25,952 nt of DNA. Origin: JACVRM01 sp046262315 (lineage in GTDB: Bacteria > Actinomycetota > Thermoleophilia > Gaiellales > Gaiellaceae). Within the stretch, counting starts at the first letter, position 1. Each line of letters opens with the position of its first letter. The position numbers were made by a program, and so were the translations under genes. The notes under the pieces were generated by a model. The model worked only from the letters and a program-made list of their open reading frames with translations, was not told the origin of the DNA and did no database searches. Below are positions 13,931 to 21,327 of the stretch, one piece after another. The DNA is taken from positions 1 through 25,952 of the forward strand of contig JBHEMZ010000041.1 of the NCBI GenBank assembly GCA_046262315.1, in the 5' to 3' direction.

Positions 13931-16900
13931 GCGGCAGACGCGGACGAGTCGCTCGGCCGTCGCGCCGGGGCCAGGGCCGAGCACCTGCGCCCGCAGCACG
14001 TGTCGACCGGAGCGCGTCCGCGTCGTCGCCCACGTTGCGGCGTAGAGCCCGGCAGTCCCGCGGCGCACGGTGGCGATGTGCCGGCGCCCGTCCAGGAAGC
14101 GGACGGCGCGGATCCGCCGCGTCGAGCTCGCCGCCACGACGAGCCGCGCGCGCCGTCCCACGCACGCGCGTTTGCGCGGGAAGAGCCAGGTCGCCGCCGC
14201 TCCGCGCACCCCGCGGATCGCGACGGGGCTGAAGTTCGTGTTCGGCAGGACCGCGCCGCCCGGCGTGGTCACGTTCTTCGCCTCCTGGTAGTCGGCGGCG
14301 ACGAGGATCGCACGCGTCCGGCCCGGCCCGATGCGCGGCGCCTCGCGCGGCAACAGGAAGACCGCGATGCCCGAGGAAGGGTCGTACGCAGACGCGCCCA
14401 CGAGCACCTGCCGGTAGGCGAGCACGAGCGAGGTCGGATCGACCCCCGAGGCGTGTTTGGGGAAGAGGCCGAAGTCGTTCGCGCGGACGACGATTGCCGG
14501 TCGTCCCGCGGCAACGCGCCTGGAGACGATCTCCACGGACGGTGGCACCACGTCGTCCACCCACGAGCGCAACGTGTAGCGTCCACCGAGCGCCTTGCCG
14601 GTGACGGGGTGCTTCGGTGAGTCCACCGCGATGTAATAGCGCTTGGGTCGAGGGAAGACCGCGCCCGCCGCCCCCACGTCGAGCTGGTAGTTGAGCGTGA
14701 ACGAGTTGACGTTGACCGGCGTGCCGGCGTAGCCCTCGACGTCGTTCTCGTCGAGCGAGCCGAGTAGCCACGGGTCGATGAGCGAGCCGGGCGAGGACGA
14801 GACGATCGCCACGCCGAAGTTGACGACGGGCTCGGCGATCTGCGTCGTGTAGAGGCGCTCGGCGCCGAGCTCCTCCATCGGCGGTCCTACGTAGTTCGGG
14901 TTCGGCCCGAACGGCGCGCCCGGAAAGCGGTACGCGCTCACCCGCGACGCGCCGTAGCGCGTCGTGCCCGTCTGGATCCGGCGCAGCTTGCGCGGCGGCT
15001 GCTGGAGCAGGACCTGCGGCTGCGACACGAAGAAGGCGTACGGGATCCGCCGTGTCACCGCTCCCTGACGCAAAACCACAAAGCCGAAGTTGTCGCCGGT
15101 GGGCGAGCCTGCGGCGGCGACCGCCCCGACGCTCACCTCGGTGCGGCCGCCGGGCGGCACCGTCACGACGGCCGGCAGCTCGAGCGACGCCCCTGCGCTC
15201 GTCGACTGGGGCCTGAGCTCGACCTGCCACGGCCCCGCGCCGCCGCCCGCGTCCTGGATGCTCAGGAGCAGTGCCCGGCGCGCGGTGGCGGCGATCGGCT
15301 TCAGATCGCCGAAGGAGAGCGACGCCGGGTCGCTGAAGATCCGCGGGTCGTCCGCCGCGGGCACGCTCACGAGGCCGCCGCCCTGGAGCAGCACCGAGGC
15401 CTCGGTCGTGCGTGCGGTGTCGGCCCACGCAGGCCCGGCGGTCTGGACGAGCGCCGACTTCACCTGGTGTGGCGACCACGCCGGGTGGCGCTGGAGCAGG
15501 AGCGCGGCCGCTCCCGCGACGTGCGGCGCCGCCATGCTCGTTCCGTCGAAGACGGCAAACGGCCCGCCGAACGGGCGCAGTGTCGAGGACAGGATAGCGC
15601 CGCCGGGCGCTGCGAGATCGGGCTTCAGCGTGTGCTCGAACGCGGTCGGGCCGCCCGACGAGAAGCTCGTCACGATGCCGCTCCGCCCCGTCTCGATGCG
15701 GTCCCAGTCGCGCCCGGCGCGGATCACGGTGCGGCCGCCGGTCGTGGCCATGTAGTCGCGGAGTCGCGCGCCGTCGAGGTCGGCGACCATGCCGGCGGGA
15801 AGCGGCAGCCGGACCGGGATCGGGTTCGCCTCGCCAGCCCGGTTGTCCACGAGGATGAGCCCCGTGGCGCCGGCTGCGCGGGCGCGCAGCGCCTTCGAGA
15901 AGAAAGTGCACTGCCCGCGCGAGACGAGGGCAATCGAGCCCGCCAGTGGACGCCCGCGCAGCGGGGTCGTGGGGCCGCTCGGGTCGGCGCCCGTGCCGCA
16001 CAGGCGGCGATCGACCGGCTTGCCCTGCGCGTCCACCAGCGAGCCGACGTCCACCAGGGTCTGGTCGGTCGTGAGCCAGCTCCGCGGCGTGCGCCCGCCG
16101 GCGGCGGGCACGAGCGGCACCTGCTTCAGCGAAGCCGGCGCGCCGGCGGCGACGACCGACAGCGCCGGCGCGAAGACTTGCACGTTCGAGACGGCGGCCA
16201 CGGAGATCGCCTCCGGCGCCGTCCCGGGCGTGCCCGCAGAGCCCAGCCCGAAGTCCTCGCGGTCGTTCCCCGCCGAGATGACGGCCACGACGCCGGCGTT
16301 GACGACGTTCTCGACCGCCTCGTACATGGCGTCGTTGATGGGATCGACCTGCGGCCCGCCGCCCGAGAAGTTGATCACGTCCATGCCGTCCCTCACCGCA
16401 TCCTCGAAGGCGGCGATGATCTCCGGCGTGTTGGCGACGTTGCCGATCGGCGTCGGCGCGTTGAACACGCGGTAGTTGCCGAGGTAGGCGCGCGGCGCGA
16501 CCCCCGACAGGTCGGCGGTGGGCGGGTGGTCGGGACCCCTGGGCGCGTCGGTTCCCGCGATGCCGGCGGCGATACCCGCGACGTGCGTGGCATGGAACGA
16601 CTCGTTCGGATCCACGGGCATCCGGCCGGGACGTCCGGATCCGGGCCCTGGATACGCACGGGCGACGATCACCTTGGGCGTCGTCCATTTCAGGCCGCCC
16701 CTGGGGTAGCCGGGCGGGTACGCGAAGCCGGCAGGGTTGAAGAACCGGTGCGAGCTGTCGATCCCGTCGTCGACGACGCCGATCTTCATGCCGTCGCCGC
16801 GCGCTCCGGTCGCCGCACTGAGCGCCGTGGCGCCGATCACGCCCGGGCTGCGGTTCAGACGCAGGGTGTACTGCACGCTCGGGTAGATGCGATTCACGAA

Positions 16901-17329
16901 ACTGAGGCGGCGCAGCGCCGGTAGCTCGGTCGCCGGGAGGTCGAGGGCCAGCCCGTCCAGGATCACCGAGTAGCGGCGCGAGACGCGCGCGGCGGGAATC
17001 TCCCGGCGCAGCGTCGCCACGGCGGCGCGCTGGGCGGCCTGGACGCGCACGAGATAGGCGCGCGAGGAGAAGCTGTCGAGATCGAGACGTGACGTTCGTC
17101 CCAAGAGGGTGAAGCCGCGGCCGCGGGCGGCCGCGAGCGGCGGCAGGTCGAGTGTCGCGACCACGCGCGCACGCCCCGCCTCTTGGCCTCGCGGGATGTG
17201 CACCGTCCCCGCCCGCACGACCGGAACGGCCAGCTCGCCGGAGCGCGGCTGGACGCGCACCAGACCAGCGGAGGCGGACGCCGAGGAGGCGAGCGCCGCG
17301 AGGAGGGCGACGAGGACAAAGCGGCGCAA
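13928..17329 (-). CDS. Secreted subtilisin-like serine protease (S8) with PA insert and long C-terminal region
   Basis: 1133 residues. A signal peptide (MRRFVLVALLAALASSASASA) directs export. Residues about 85-150 resemble an I9-type propeptide (YLVRVQAAQRAAVATLRR...). The S8 catalytic domain carries Asp187 (GVVDDGID), His246 (FHATHVAG), oxyanion Asn355 (SAGND) and Ser598 (DGTSMAAPHVAG). A protease-associated (PA) domain is inserted between His and Ser, about 420-540 (RGQCTFFSKALRARAAGATGLILVDN). After the catalytic domain an Fn3-like domain (VTVPPGGRTEVSVGAV) and further beta-rich segments end in an Ig-like tail. This is the layout of lactocepin/C5a-peptidase and plant-subtilase-like enzymes. 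The TTG at 17329 must be the start because a stop lies four codons upstream. Probable extracellular protein degradation. It is divergent from fabI. Confidence 0.93.
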   Translation of the reverse strand: MRRFVLVALLAALASSASASAGLVRVQPRSGELAVPVVRAGTVHIPRGQEAGRARVVATLDLPPLAAARGRGFTLLGRTSRLDLDSFSSRAYLVRVQAAQRAAVATLRREIPAARVSRRYSVILDGLALDLPATELPALRRLSFVNRIYPSVQYTLRLNRSPGVIGATALSAATGARGDGMKIGVVDDGIDSSHRFFNPAGFAYPPGYPRGGLKWTTPKVIVARAYPGPGSGRPGRMPVDPNESFHATHVAGIAAGIAGTDAPRGPDHPPTADLSGVAPRAYLGNYRVFNAPTPIGNVANTPEIIAAFEDAVRDGMDVINFSGGGPQVDPINDAMYEAVENVVNAGVVAVISAGNDREDFGLGSAGTPGTAPEAISVAAVSNVQVFAPALSVVAAGAPASLKQVPLVPAAGGRTPRSWLTTDQTLVDVGSLVDAQGKPVDRRLCGTGADPSGPTTPLRGRPLAGSIALVSRGQCTFFSKALRARAAGATGLILVDNRAGEANPIPVRLPLPAGMVADLDGARLRDYMATTGGRTVIRAGRDWDRIETGRSGIVTSFSSGGPTAFEHTLKPDLAAPGGAILSSTLRPFGGPFAVFDGTSMAAPHVAGAAALLLQRHPAWSPHQVKSALVQTAGPAWADTARTTEASVLLQGGGLVSVPAADDPRIFSDPASLSFGDLKPIAATARRALLLSIQDAGGGAGPWQVELRPQSTSAGASLELPAVVTVPPGGRTEVSVGAVAAAGSPTGDNFGFVVLRQGAVTRRIPYAFFVSQPQVLLQQPPRKLRRIQTGTTRYGASRVSAYRFPGAPFGPNPNYVGPPMEELGAERLYTTQIAEPVVNFGVAIVSSSPGSLIDPWLLGSLDENDVEGYAGTPVNVNSFTLNYQLDVGAAGAVFPRPKRYYIAVDSPKHPVTGKALGGRYTLRSWVDDVVPPSVEIVSRRVAAGRPAIVVRANDFGLFPKHASGVDPTSLVLAYRQVLVGASAYDPSSGIAVFLLPREAPRIGPGRTRAILVAADYQEAKNVTTPGGAVLPNTNFSPVAIRGVRGAAATWLFPRKRACVGRRARLVVAASSTRRIRAVRFLDGRRHIATVRRGTAGLYAATWATTRTRSGRHVLRAQVLGPGPGATAERLVRVCR

Positions 17330-17386
17330 GAGCCTGGCAGACTAGCGGAAGATCGAGGCGTGTCCCGCGTCTTTCCAGGCCCCGGT

Positions 17387-17392
17387 TAGACT
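17387..17392 (+). promoter_or_regulatory. -10 hexamer of a leaderless promoter for fabI
   Basis: TAGACT ends six bases before the fabI GTG at 17399. No Shine-Dalgarno is present. The 69-bp gap to the divergent protease gene must hold the promoters of both. Confidence 0.5.
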
Positions 17393-17398
17393 CGCCCG

Positions 17399-18178
17399 GT
17401 GGACGAGCGCTTCGCCGGCAAGACGGGGCTCGTGCTGGGCGTCGCCAACCGCCGCTCGATCGCGTGGGCCATCGCCCGCCGCCTCGCCGAGGGGGGCGCG
17501 CGCCTGGCGTTCACCTATCAGGGCGAGCGCATCGAGAAGAACGTCCGCGAGCTGGCCGACTCGGTTTCCAGCCCGCTCGTCACCGCCTGCGACGTGCGCT
17601 CCGACGGCGACGTCGAGCGCGTTTTCGGCGAGGTGGGGGAGGTCTTCGCCGGCGGGCTCGACCTGCTCGTGCACTCGGTCGCCTACGCGGCCGCCGAGGA
17701 TCTGGAGGGCCGCTTCACCGACACGCCCCGCGACCGCTTCTGGATGGCGGTGGACGTCAGCGCCTATTCGCTCGTGGCCGCCGCGCACGCGGCCGAGCCG
17801 CTCATGCAGGCGCGCGACGGCGGCGCGATCGTGACGATGACGTACCTCGGCGGCGAGCGCGCGGTGCCGCACTACAACGTCATGGGCGTGGCGAAGGCCA
17901 CGCTCGACGCCTCCGTCCGCTACCTGGCGTGGGATCTCGGGCAGTCGGACATTCGCGTCAACGCGGTCTCGGCGGGGCCCGTGCGCACGCTGGCTGCACG
18001 CTCGATCGCCGGCTTTCCGACCATGGAGGCGATCGTCGAGGAGCGCGCGCCGCTCCACCGCAGCATCGACGCGGACGACGTAGGCGCCGCGGCCGCCTAC
18101 CTGCTCTCCGACGAGGCGCGCAACGTGACCGGGACGACCCTCTACGTCGACTCCGGCTACCACGCCATGGGCATGTAG
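17399..18178 (+). CDS. fabI: Enoyl-[acyl-carrier-protein] reductase (NADH) FabI
   Basis: 259 residues. It performs the last reduction of each fatty acid elongation cycle, converting trans-2-enoyl-ACP to acyl-ACP. It has the divergent SDR features that separate FabI from ordinary SDRs: GVANRRSIAWAIA at residues 14-26, and the YxxxMGxAK arrangement YNVMGVAKATL with Tyr159 and Lys166. Tyr149 in MTYLGGERAVPHYN completes the set (E. coli Tyr146, Tyr156, Lys163). DVRSDGDVE and SAGPVRTLAARSI are also typical. The GTG start is supported by the leaderless -10 hexamer. It is the triclosan/isoniazid target family. It appears monocistronic and is the last clearly chromosomal gene before the accessory region. 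Confidence 0.95.
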   Translation: MDERFAGKTGLVLGVANRRSIAWAIARRLAEGGARLAFTYQGERIEKNVRELADSVSSPLVTACDVRSDGDVERVFGEVGEVFAGGLDLLVHSVAYAAAEDLEGRFTDTPRDRFWMAVDVSAYSLVAAAHAAEPLMQARDGGAIVTMTYLGGERAVPHYNVMGVAKATLDASVRYLAWDLGQSDIRVNAVSAGPVRTLAARSIAGFPTMEAIVEERAPLHRSIDADDVGAAAAYLLSDEARNVTGTTLYVDSGYHAMGM

Positions 18179-18357
18179 AGGTCGCGCCTCGTCGGGTGGG
18201 CTGCGACTGAAGCTGTCTGTTCACGCCGTTCGACGCGACGCAAGACCGCGATGGATGCTCACTCTCCGTGCGTGGTTAGCTCGTCGCGCCGACACCGATG
18301 CTGCGCTCGTCTCAGGGCGAAATGACGAAGGGCCCGCGATTAGCAGGGCTCTCTTCA
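18179..18357. other. Gap between fabI and the accessory region, with a weak terminator-like inverted repeat
   Basis: About 180 bp without a convincing gene. At 18331-18352 GGGCCCGCG and GCAGGGCTC form an imperfect stem (GGGCCC/GAGCCC with one mismatch), placed on the minus strand just after the tRNA-like 3' fragment, where a tRNA terminator would lie. Confidence 0.4.
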
Positions 18358-18358
18358 G

Positions 18359-18382
18359 CGGGAGCGACGGGACTCGATCCCG
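18359..18382 (-). other. tRNA 3'-end-like fragment, candidate attachment site
   Basis: Read on the minus strand this is CGGG, then a T-loop-like ATCGAGT, then CCCGT, then an acceptor-like CGCTCCC and discriminator G: tRNA positions 50 to 73. The T-loop has A instead of T at position 54, and the 49-65 pair is lost. The matching 5' half (GGGAGCG at the expected distance upstream on the minus strand) is absent, so it is a fragment rather than a tRNA gene. Integrating elements leave such 3' fragments at the far end of an island. The stop codon of the neighbouring gene is two bases away. Confidence 0.5.
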
Positions 18383-18384
18383 AG

Positions 18385-19122
18385 TCAAGCGGCAAGAGCT
18401 CGCAGCCCAGCCTGTACGCGAGCAACCTCGGAGAGCGCGCGGTGTGCGGCGCCGGCTCGGCGCTCGGCTGCGGCGAGCTGCTGCGTGAGATCCTCGATCG
18501 CTCGATCGTCCGCGCGTTCGAGCGCGACGGCGAGCTGCTCGCGAATGCTGATGAGCGCCCTCCGCGCGTACTCCACTCCTCGTAGCGCTTCCTCACCCCC
18601 TGCTTCGGGATCGACTCGGTAGACACCGCTTTGCTCGCTCTCGCGAAGGACGACGGGCGAGCGTGTCACCTGCGTCAGGAATGTGGCGAGGGGATCCTTC
18701 CCTTCGACGGTATGCCCCTCGGCGAGGAGCAGCTCGAACCATTCGCGGTAATGGATCGGCTCGCCGATCCTGCGCTGTCTCGCCACGAGCTCGACTGCCA
18801 CCTCTCGCAGCCTCTGTCCCCGCAGAGCGTCGGTCTGCAGGTCCAGACGCAACTGCGGCGCTCGGCCGAGAAGCTCGTCGAGCTCGCGCAGGCGATGTTC
18901 GAGCTCCATCGCTTGCGCAGTCGCCTTCTCGGCGAGCTCGATGTGCTTCACCGCCTCCTCCCGGAGCCGCTCGGCCTCGAGACGGAGCGCGTCCGCCTCC
19001 GTCCTAGCCGCCTGCGCGAATTCCTGGGAGTGTACGAACGCGGCCACCCCGGCACTGTCGCGCAAGCGCCTCACGGCGATCAAGCTACGGCCTGTGTAGA
19101 ACGTCCCTCTCGCTGTCGACAA
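18385..19122 (-). CDS. Coiled-coil protein with a HARE-HTH-like domain
   Basis: About 245 residues. The N-terminal part (about 30-90) is a long charged coiled coil rich in Glu, Arg and Ala (ADALRLEAERLREEAVKHIE, then MELEHRLRELDELL). Residues about 110-170 (RQRRIGEPIHYREWFELLLA, then DPLATFLTQVTRSPVV and GVYRVD) match the pattern of the HARE-HTH winged-helix fold, known from restriction-modification and chromatin proteins. A second coiled coil closes the protein (REQLAVALERADDRAIEDLT). It may bind DNA and sense modified or foreign DNA; this is inference from the fold. The TTG at 19122 is uncertain, with a GTG at 19074 as alternative. The stop lies beside the tRNA-like fragment. It is divergent from the toxin-antitoxin pair. 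Confidence 0.7.
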   Translation of the reverse strand: MSTARGTFYTGRSLIAVRRLRDSAGVAAFVHSQEFAQAARTEADALRLEAERLREEAVKHIELAEKATAQAMELEHRLRELDELLGRAPQLRLDLQTDALRGQRLREVAVELVARQRRIGEPIHYREWFELLLAEGHTVEGKDPLATFLTQVTRSPVVLRESEQSGVYRVDPEAGGEEALRGVEYARRALISIREQLAVALERADDRAIEDLTQQLAAAERRAGAAHRALSEVARVQAGLRALAA

Positions 19123-19244
19123 GGCGGGGAAATCTCGACGAACTTCCCGCTACGAGCACGCGTTCTTCGGGGATGGATCGGCACTGTGGACGGAGCGCGT
19201 GACGGCTGGGCGCGGGATGACGTCCGACCGCCGCCGTAGGATCA

Positions 19245-19259
19245 CTACAGACGATGTAG
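19245..19259. promoter_or_regulatory. Small palindrome upstream of the nucleotidyltransferase gene, possible operator
   Basis: CTACA and TGTAG flank GACGA, 13 bases before the ATG at 19273. TAGGAT at 19237-19242 could be a -10 box. Toxin-antitoxin operons are often autoregulated, but no regulator-binding site can be confirmed here. Confidence 0.35.
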
Positions 19260-19272
19260 ATGGGCGGGCGCG

Positions 19273-19614
19273 ATGACTGATACCAGCCGAGCCGTCGAGG
19301 TCCCGGACAGCGGCCTGTGCGACGCCGTCCGGCGCCTCGTCCGCGCCTACGATCCGCGTCGAATCTACTTGTTCGGCTCTGCCGCCCGCGGCGAGGCGGG
19401 CGAGGCGAGCGACTACGACCTGCTGGTCGTCGTTTCAGACTCGGCTCCGGCCGCTCGCCGGCGCAGCCGGATCGCCTACGAGGCCCTGCGCGGAACGGGG
19501 ATCGCGGCCGACGTCCTCGTCTGCACCGAGAGCTACTTCGATCGGCGTGCGCACCTCGCCGCCTCGCTGCCAGGAACGATCCTCCGCGAGGGGAGGCTGC
19601 TCTATGCCGCCTGA
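19273..19614 (+). CDS. Minimal nucleotidyltransferase (MNT-type antitoxin)
   Basis: 113 residues of the Pol-beta nucleotidyltransferase superfamily. The signature is LFGSAARGEAGEASDYDLLV, with GS followed by the DxD-type metal ligands (SDYD). In MntA/HepT-type pairs this protein adds AMP to the HEPN toxin and neutralises it; the neighbouring gene is a HEPN protein, so the same is likely. It has no substrate domain beyond the minimal fold. It starts at ATG 19273, with only a weak GGGCGGG before it. Its end overlaps the HEPN gene by 11 bp, giving translational coupling. It is oriented with the CRISPR effector genes downstream. Confidence 0.9.
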   Translation: MTDTSRAVEVPDSGLCDAVRRLVRAYDPRRIYLFGSAARGEAGEASDYDLLVVVSDSAPAARRRSRIAYEALRGTGIAADVLVCTESYFDRRAHLAASLPGTILREGRLLYAA

Positions 19615-20017
19615 TCCGGTGCGCGCGGAGGAGGCGGGGGCGTGGCTCGCTCGCGCGCGTGCCGATCTGCGTGCGGCCGACGTCGACTTGGCCGCCGAGC
19701 CTCCTCTGCCGGAGGATGCGGCGTTTCACGCTCAGCAGGCGGCCGAGAAGGCGTTGAAGGGCTTCCTCGCCTGGCACGACCGGGCGTTCCGGAAGACGCA
19801 CAGCATCGAGGAGCTCGGCGAGCAGTGCCTGGCCCTCGACGAACGGCTGCGCGGCGATGTCGACCGCGCCGTGCCGCTGACTGAGTTCGCCTGGCGGTTC
19901 CGCTATCCGGGGGAGCCGGAGGCGCTCGGGGTGGAGGAGGCCGAGGAGGCGGTCGGCGTCGCGCGGGCGCTGTACGACGCCGTGCTCGCGCTGCTTCCCG
20001 ACGAGGCTCGACCGTGA
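19604..20017 (+). CDS. HEPN-domain protein (toxin partner of the nucleotidyltransferase)
   Basis: 137 residues, all-helical. AFHAQQAAEKALKGFLAW is the conserved first long helix of the PF05168-type HEPN family, and RAFRKTHSIEELGEQC provides an R-x5-H arrangement close to the RX4-6H RNase motif, within the KTHS(I) signature. HEPN toxins cut RNA, often tRNA; the paired MNT protein would silence it by AMPylation. Activity cannot be proved from the motif, because the PF05168 class is sometimes non-catalytic. The ATG at 19604 overlaps the preceding stop by 11 bp. It ends 40 bp before csb1, in the same orientation, so the pair may be co-transcribed with the CRISPR effector genes. Confidence 0.85.
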   Translation: MPPDPVRAEEAGAWLARARADLRAADVDLAAEPPLPEDAAFHAQQAAEKALKGFLAWHDRAFRKTHSIEELGEQCLALDERLRGDVDRAVPLTEFAWRFRYPGEPEALGVEEAEEAVGVARALYDAVLALLPDEARP

Positions 20018-20039
20018 TCCGGGCAACGCAACCGAGAGC

Positions 20040-20046
20040 AAGGAGG
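20040..20046 (+). promoter_or_regulatory. Strong Shine-Dalgarno sequence for csb1
   Basis: AAGGAGG (approximately 20040-20046) lies 11 bases before the ATG at 20058 and fits the 16S anti-SD well. Unlike many other genes in this window, csb1 is therefore expected to be translated from an mRNA with a leader, consistent with lying inside an operon. Confidence 0.6.
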
Positions 20047-20057
20047 CTCGACAAGCG

Positions 20058-21326
20058 ATGAACGATTGTGTGCATCACGATGAGGTGTTGACGCTCGAGC
20101 GGCTCAGCGCCGCCGTGGCCGGCGACGCTGCTGCATTCCGCTGCCGCCGCCGGCTTCAGCCCGCGGGCGGCGAAGGCGACAAGGTGTTCCCGCCGACGTT
20201 CGCCGGCGCGGTCTACGCAGTGGAGAGGCGGCGGCTTCCGGGGCGCGAGGAGCCGGTGACATGCGTCCTTCTGGACAGCGTGCAGAGCCAAGCGAACCGA
20301 ATGGAGCGTGCATTGCAGGAGGCGGTCGACGCGGAGCGGATCAAGTTGCCTCTTCTTACCGTCGACTTCTCCGACCATGACCCGACAGGCGATATCGAAG
20401 CCGACGAGCAGGGCGGGAGGTTCATAGACCCCGTAGGAAAGGTTACGAGCCTCCAAGCTCCGCATCGCGCCGCCGATGCGATCCTCCGCGACAGCGAATT
20501 CGACAGGGTGCCCTTCCGGAAGTCCGACAGGGGCAAGGGGCTGAACCGAATGAGCTCGACAAACGCCACGCCGCTCTTCGAGCTGTGCCCCACCGCCCTC
20601 GTGTTCGGGATGTGGGACTCGACCGGCCCCAAGGGCGGCCTCGGGCCGAAGTTCGAGCGCGCGGTCGTGTCCGAGATCGTCGGGATCGGGGCCGAGGTCG
20701 GCGATCTGCGCCGAGGAGTGCGGCGCGACCCGCTCGAGATTCGTGCCGCCGTCGAGGTGCAGAAGCGCGCTGATGGAACGTGGACCATTGCCGCCCCGGG
20801 AGAGGAAGGCGCCGCTCCATCCAAGATCAACCATTCGAGCGTGCCGTTCCCGAAGCGACGAGACGAGAAGACGGCCGATAACTACTACGACGGCGTCACG
20901 ATCGAGTACGCCGAGCAGATCACGACGCTCTCGCTCATCTGCCTGCGGAGGCTGCGGTTTCCGCTGAACGGAGAGGCGAGCGCCACGATCGACGACGCCG
21001 CCAGGACCGTGCTCGCAGCCCTCGGGCTGTGCGCAGCCACGCTCGCCTTCGAAACCGGGACCGACCTGCGCTCGCGATGCCTGCTCTGGCCCGACGGTCC
21101 GATGCGGTGGGAGCTCCTGGACCGGCCGGGAGCGACGCCCGCAAGCTATTCCCTCACCAGCGACGCGGCGCTCCAGCTCCTGAACGCCACCGTCGATGCC
21201 GCCACCGCGGTGGGACTTCCGTGGCCGACGGCGCCGGTCCAGCTAAAACCCAGCGCGGAGCTCGTGGAGCTCGTTCGTCTCAGCCAGCTCGAAGCCACCA
21301 AGGAAGAGCCCGAGCAGGGAGCGTGA
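20058..21326 (+). CDS. csb1: Type I-G CRISPR Cas7 (Csb1, GSU0053 family)
   Basis: 422 residues. Csb1 is the backbone subunit that lines the crRNA in the type I-G (formerly I-U) Cascade complex. Family signatures are LLDSVQSQANRMERAL (about 71-86) and, about 183-210, FGMWDSTGPKGGLG followed by KFERAVVSEIVGI. The length matches GSU0053-like proteins. The ATG at 20058 follows an AAGGAGG Shine-Dalgarno. It is immediately followed by csb2 (one base between stop and start), so the effector genes form an operon. The sequence appears intact. The large subunit (Csx17/cas8) is not in this window. Confidence 0.93.
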   Translation: MNDCVHHDEVLTLERLSAAVAGDAAAFRCRRRLQPAGGEGDKVFPPTFAGAVYAVERRRLPGREEPVTCVLLDSVQSQANRMERALQEAVDAERIKLPLLTVDFSDHDPTGDIEADEQGGRFIDPVGKVTSLQAPHRAADAILRDSEFDRVPFRKSDRGKGLNRMSSTNATPLFELCPTALVFGMWDSTGPKGGLGPKFERAVVSEIVGIGAEVGDLRRGVRRDPLEIRAAVEVQKRADGTWTIAAPGEEGAAPSKINHSSVPFPKRRDEKTADNYYDGVTIEYAEQITTLSLICLRRLRFPLNGEASATIDDAARTVLAALGLCAATLAFETGTDLRSRCLLWPDGPMRWELLDRPGATPASYSLTSDAALQLLNATVDAATAVGLPWPTAPVQLKPSAELVELVRLSQLEATKEEPEQGA

Positions 21327-21327
21327 C

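Noticed and set aside
13887..16688. A 933-residue open frame on the minus strand
   Set aside because: It overlaps the subtilase gene in a different frame on the same strand, and consists of Arg/Pro/Gly-rich low-complexity residues. It is a shadow produced by high third-position GC.
15467..16924. A 485-residue plus-strand open frame opposite the protease
   Set aside because: Arg-rich and without motifs; antisense of the S8 domain, which has complete catalytic residues.
18359..18450. A complete tRNA gene on the minus strand
   Set aside because: Only the 3' half of a T-arm and acceptor can be matched. No matching acceptor 5' strand, anticodon arm or D-arm appears at the needed distance.
19085..20041. 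318-residue minus-strand frame opposite the nucleotidyltransferase and HEPN genes
   Set aside because: Antisense of two recognised genes and itself lacks any recognisable motif.
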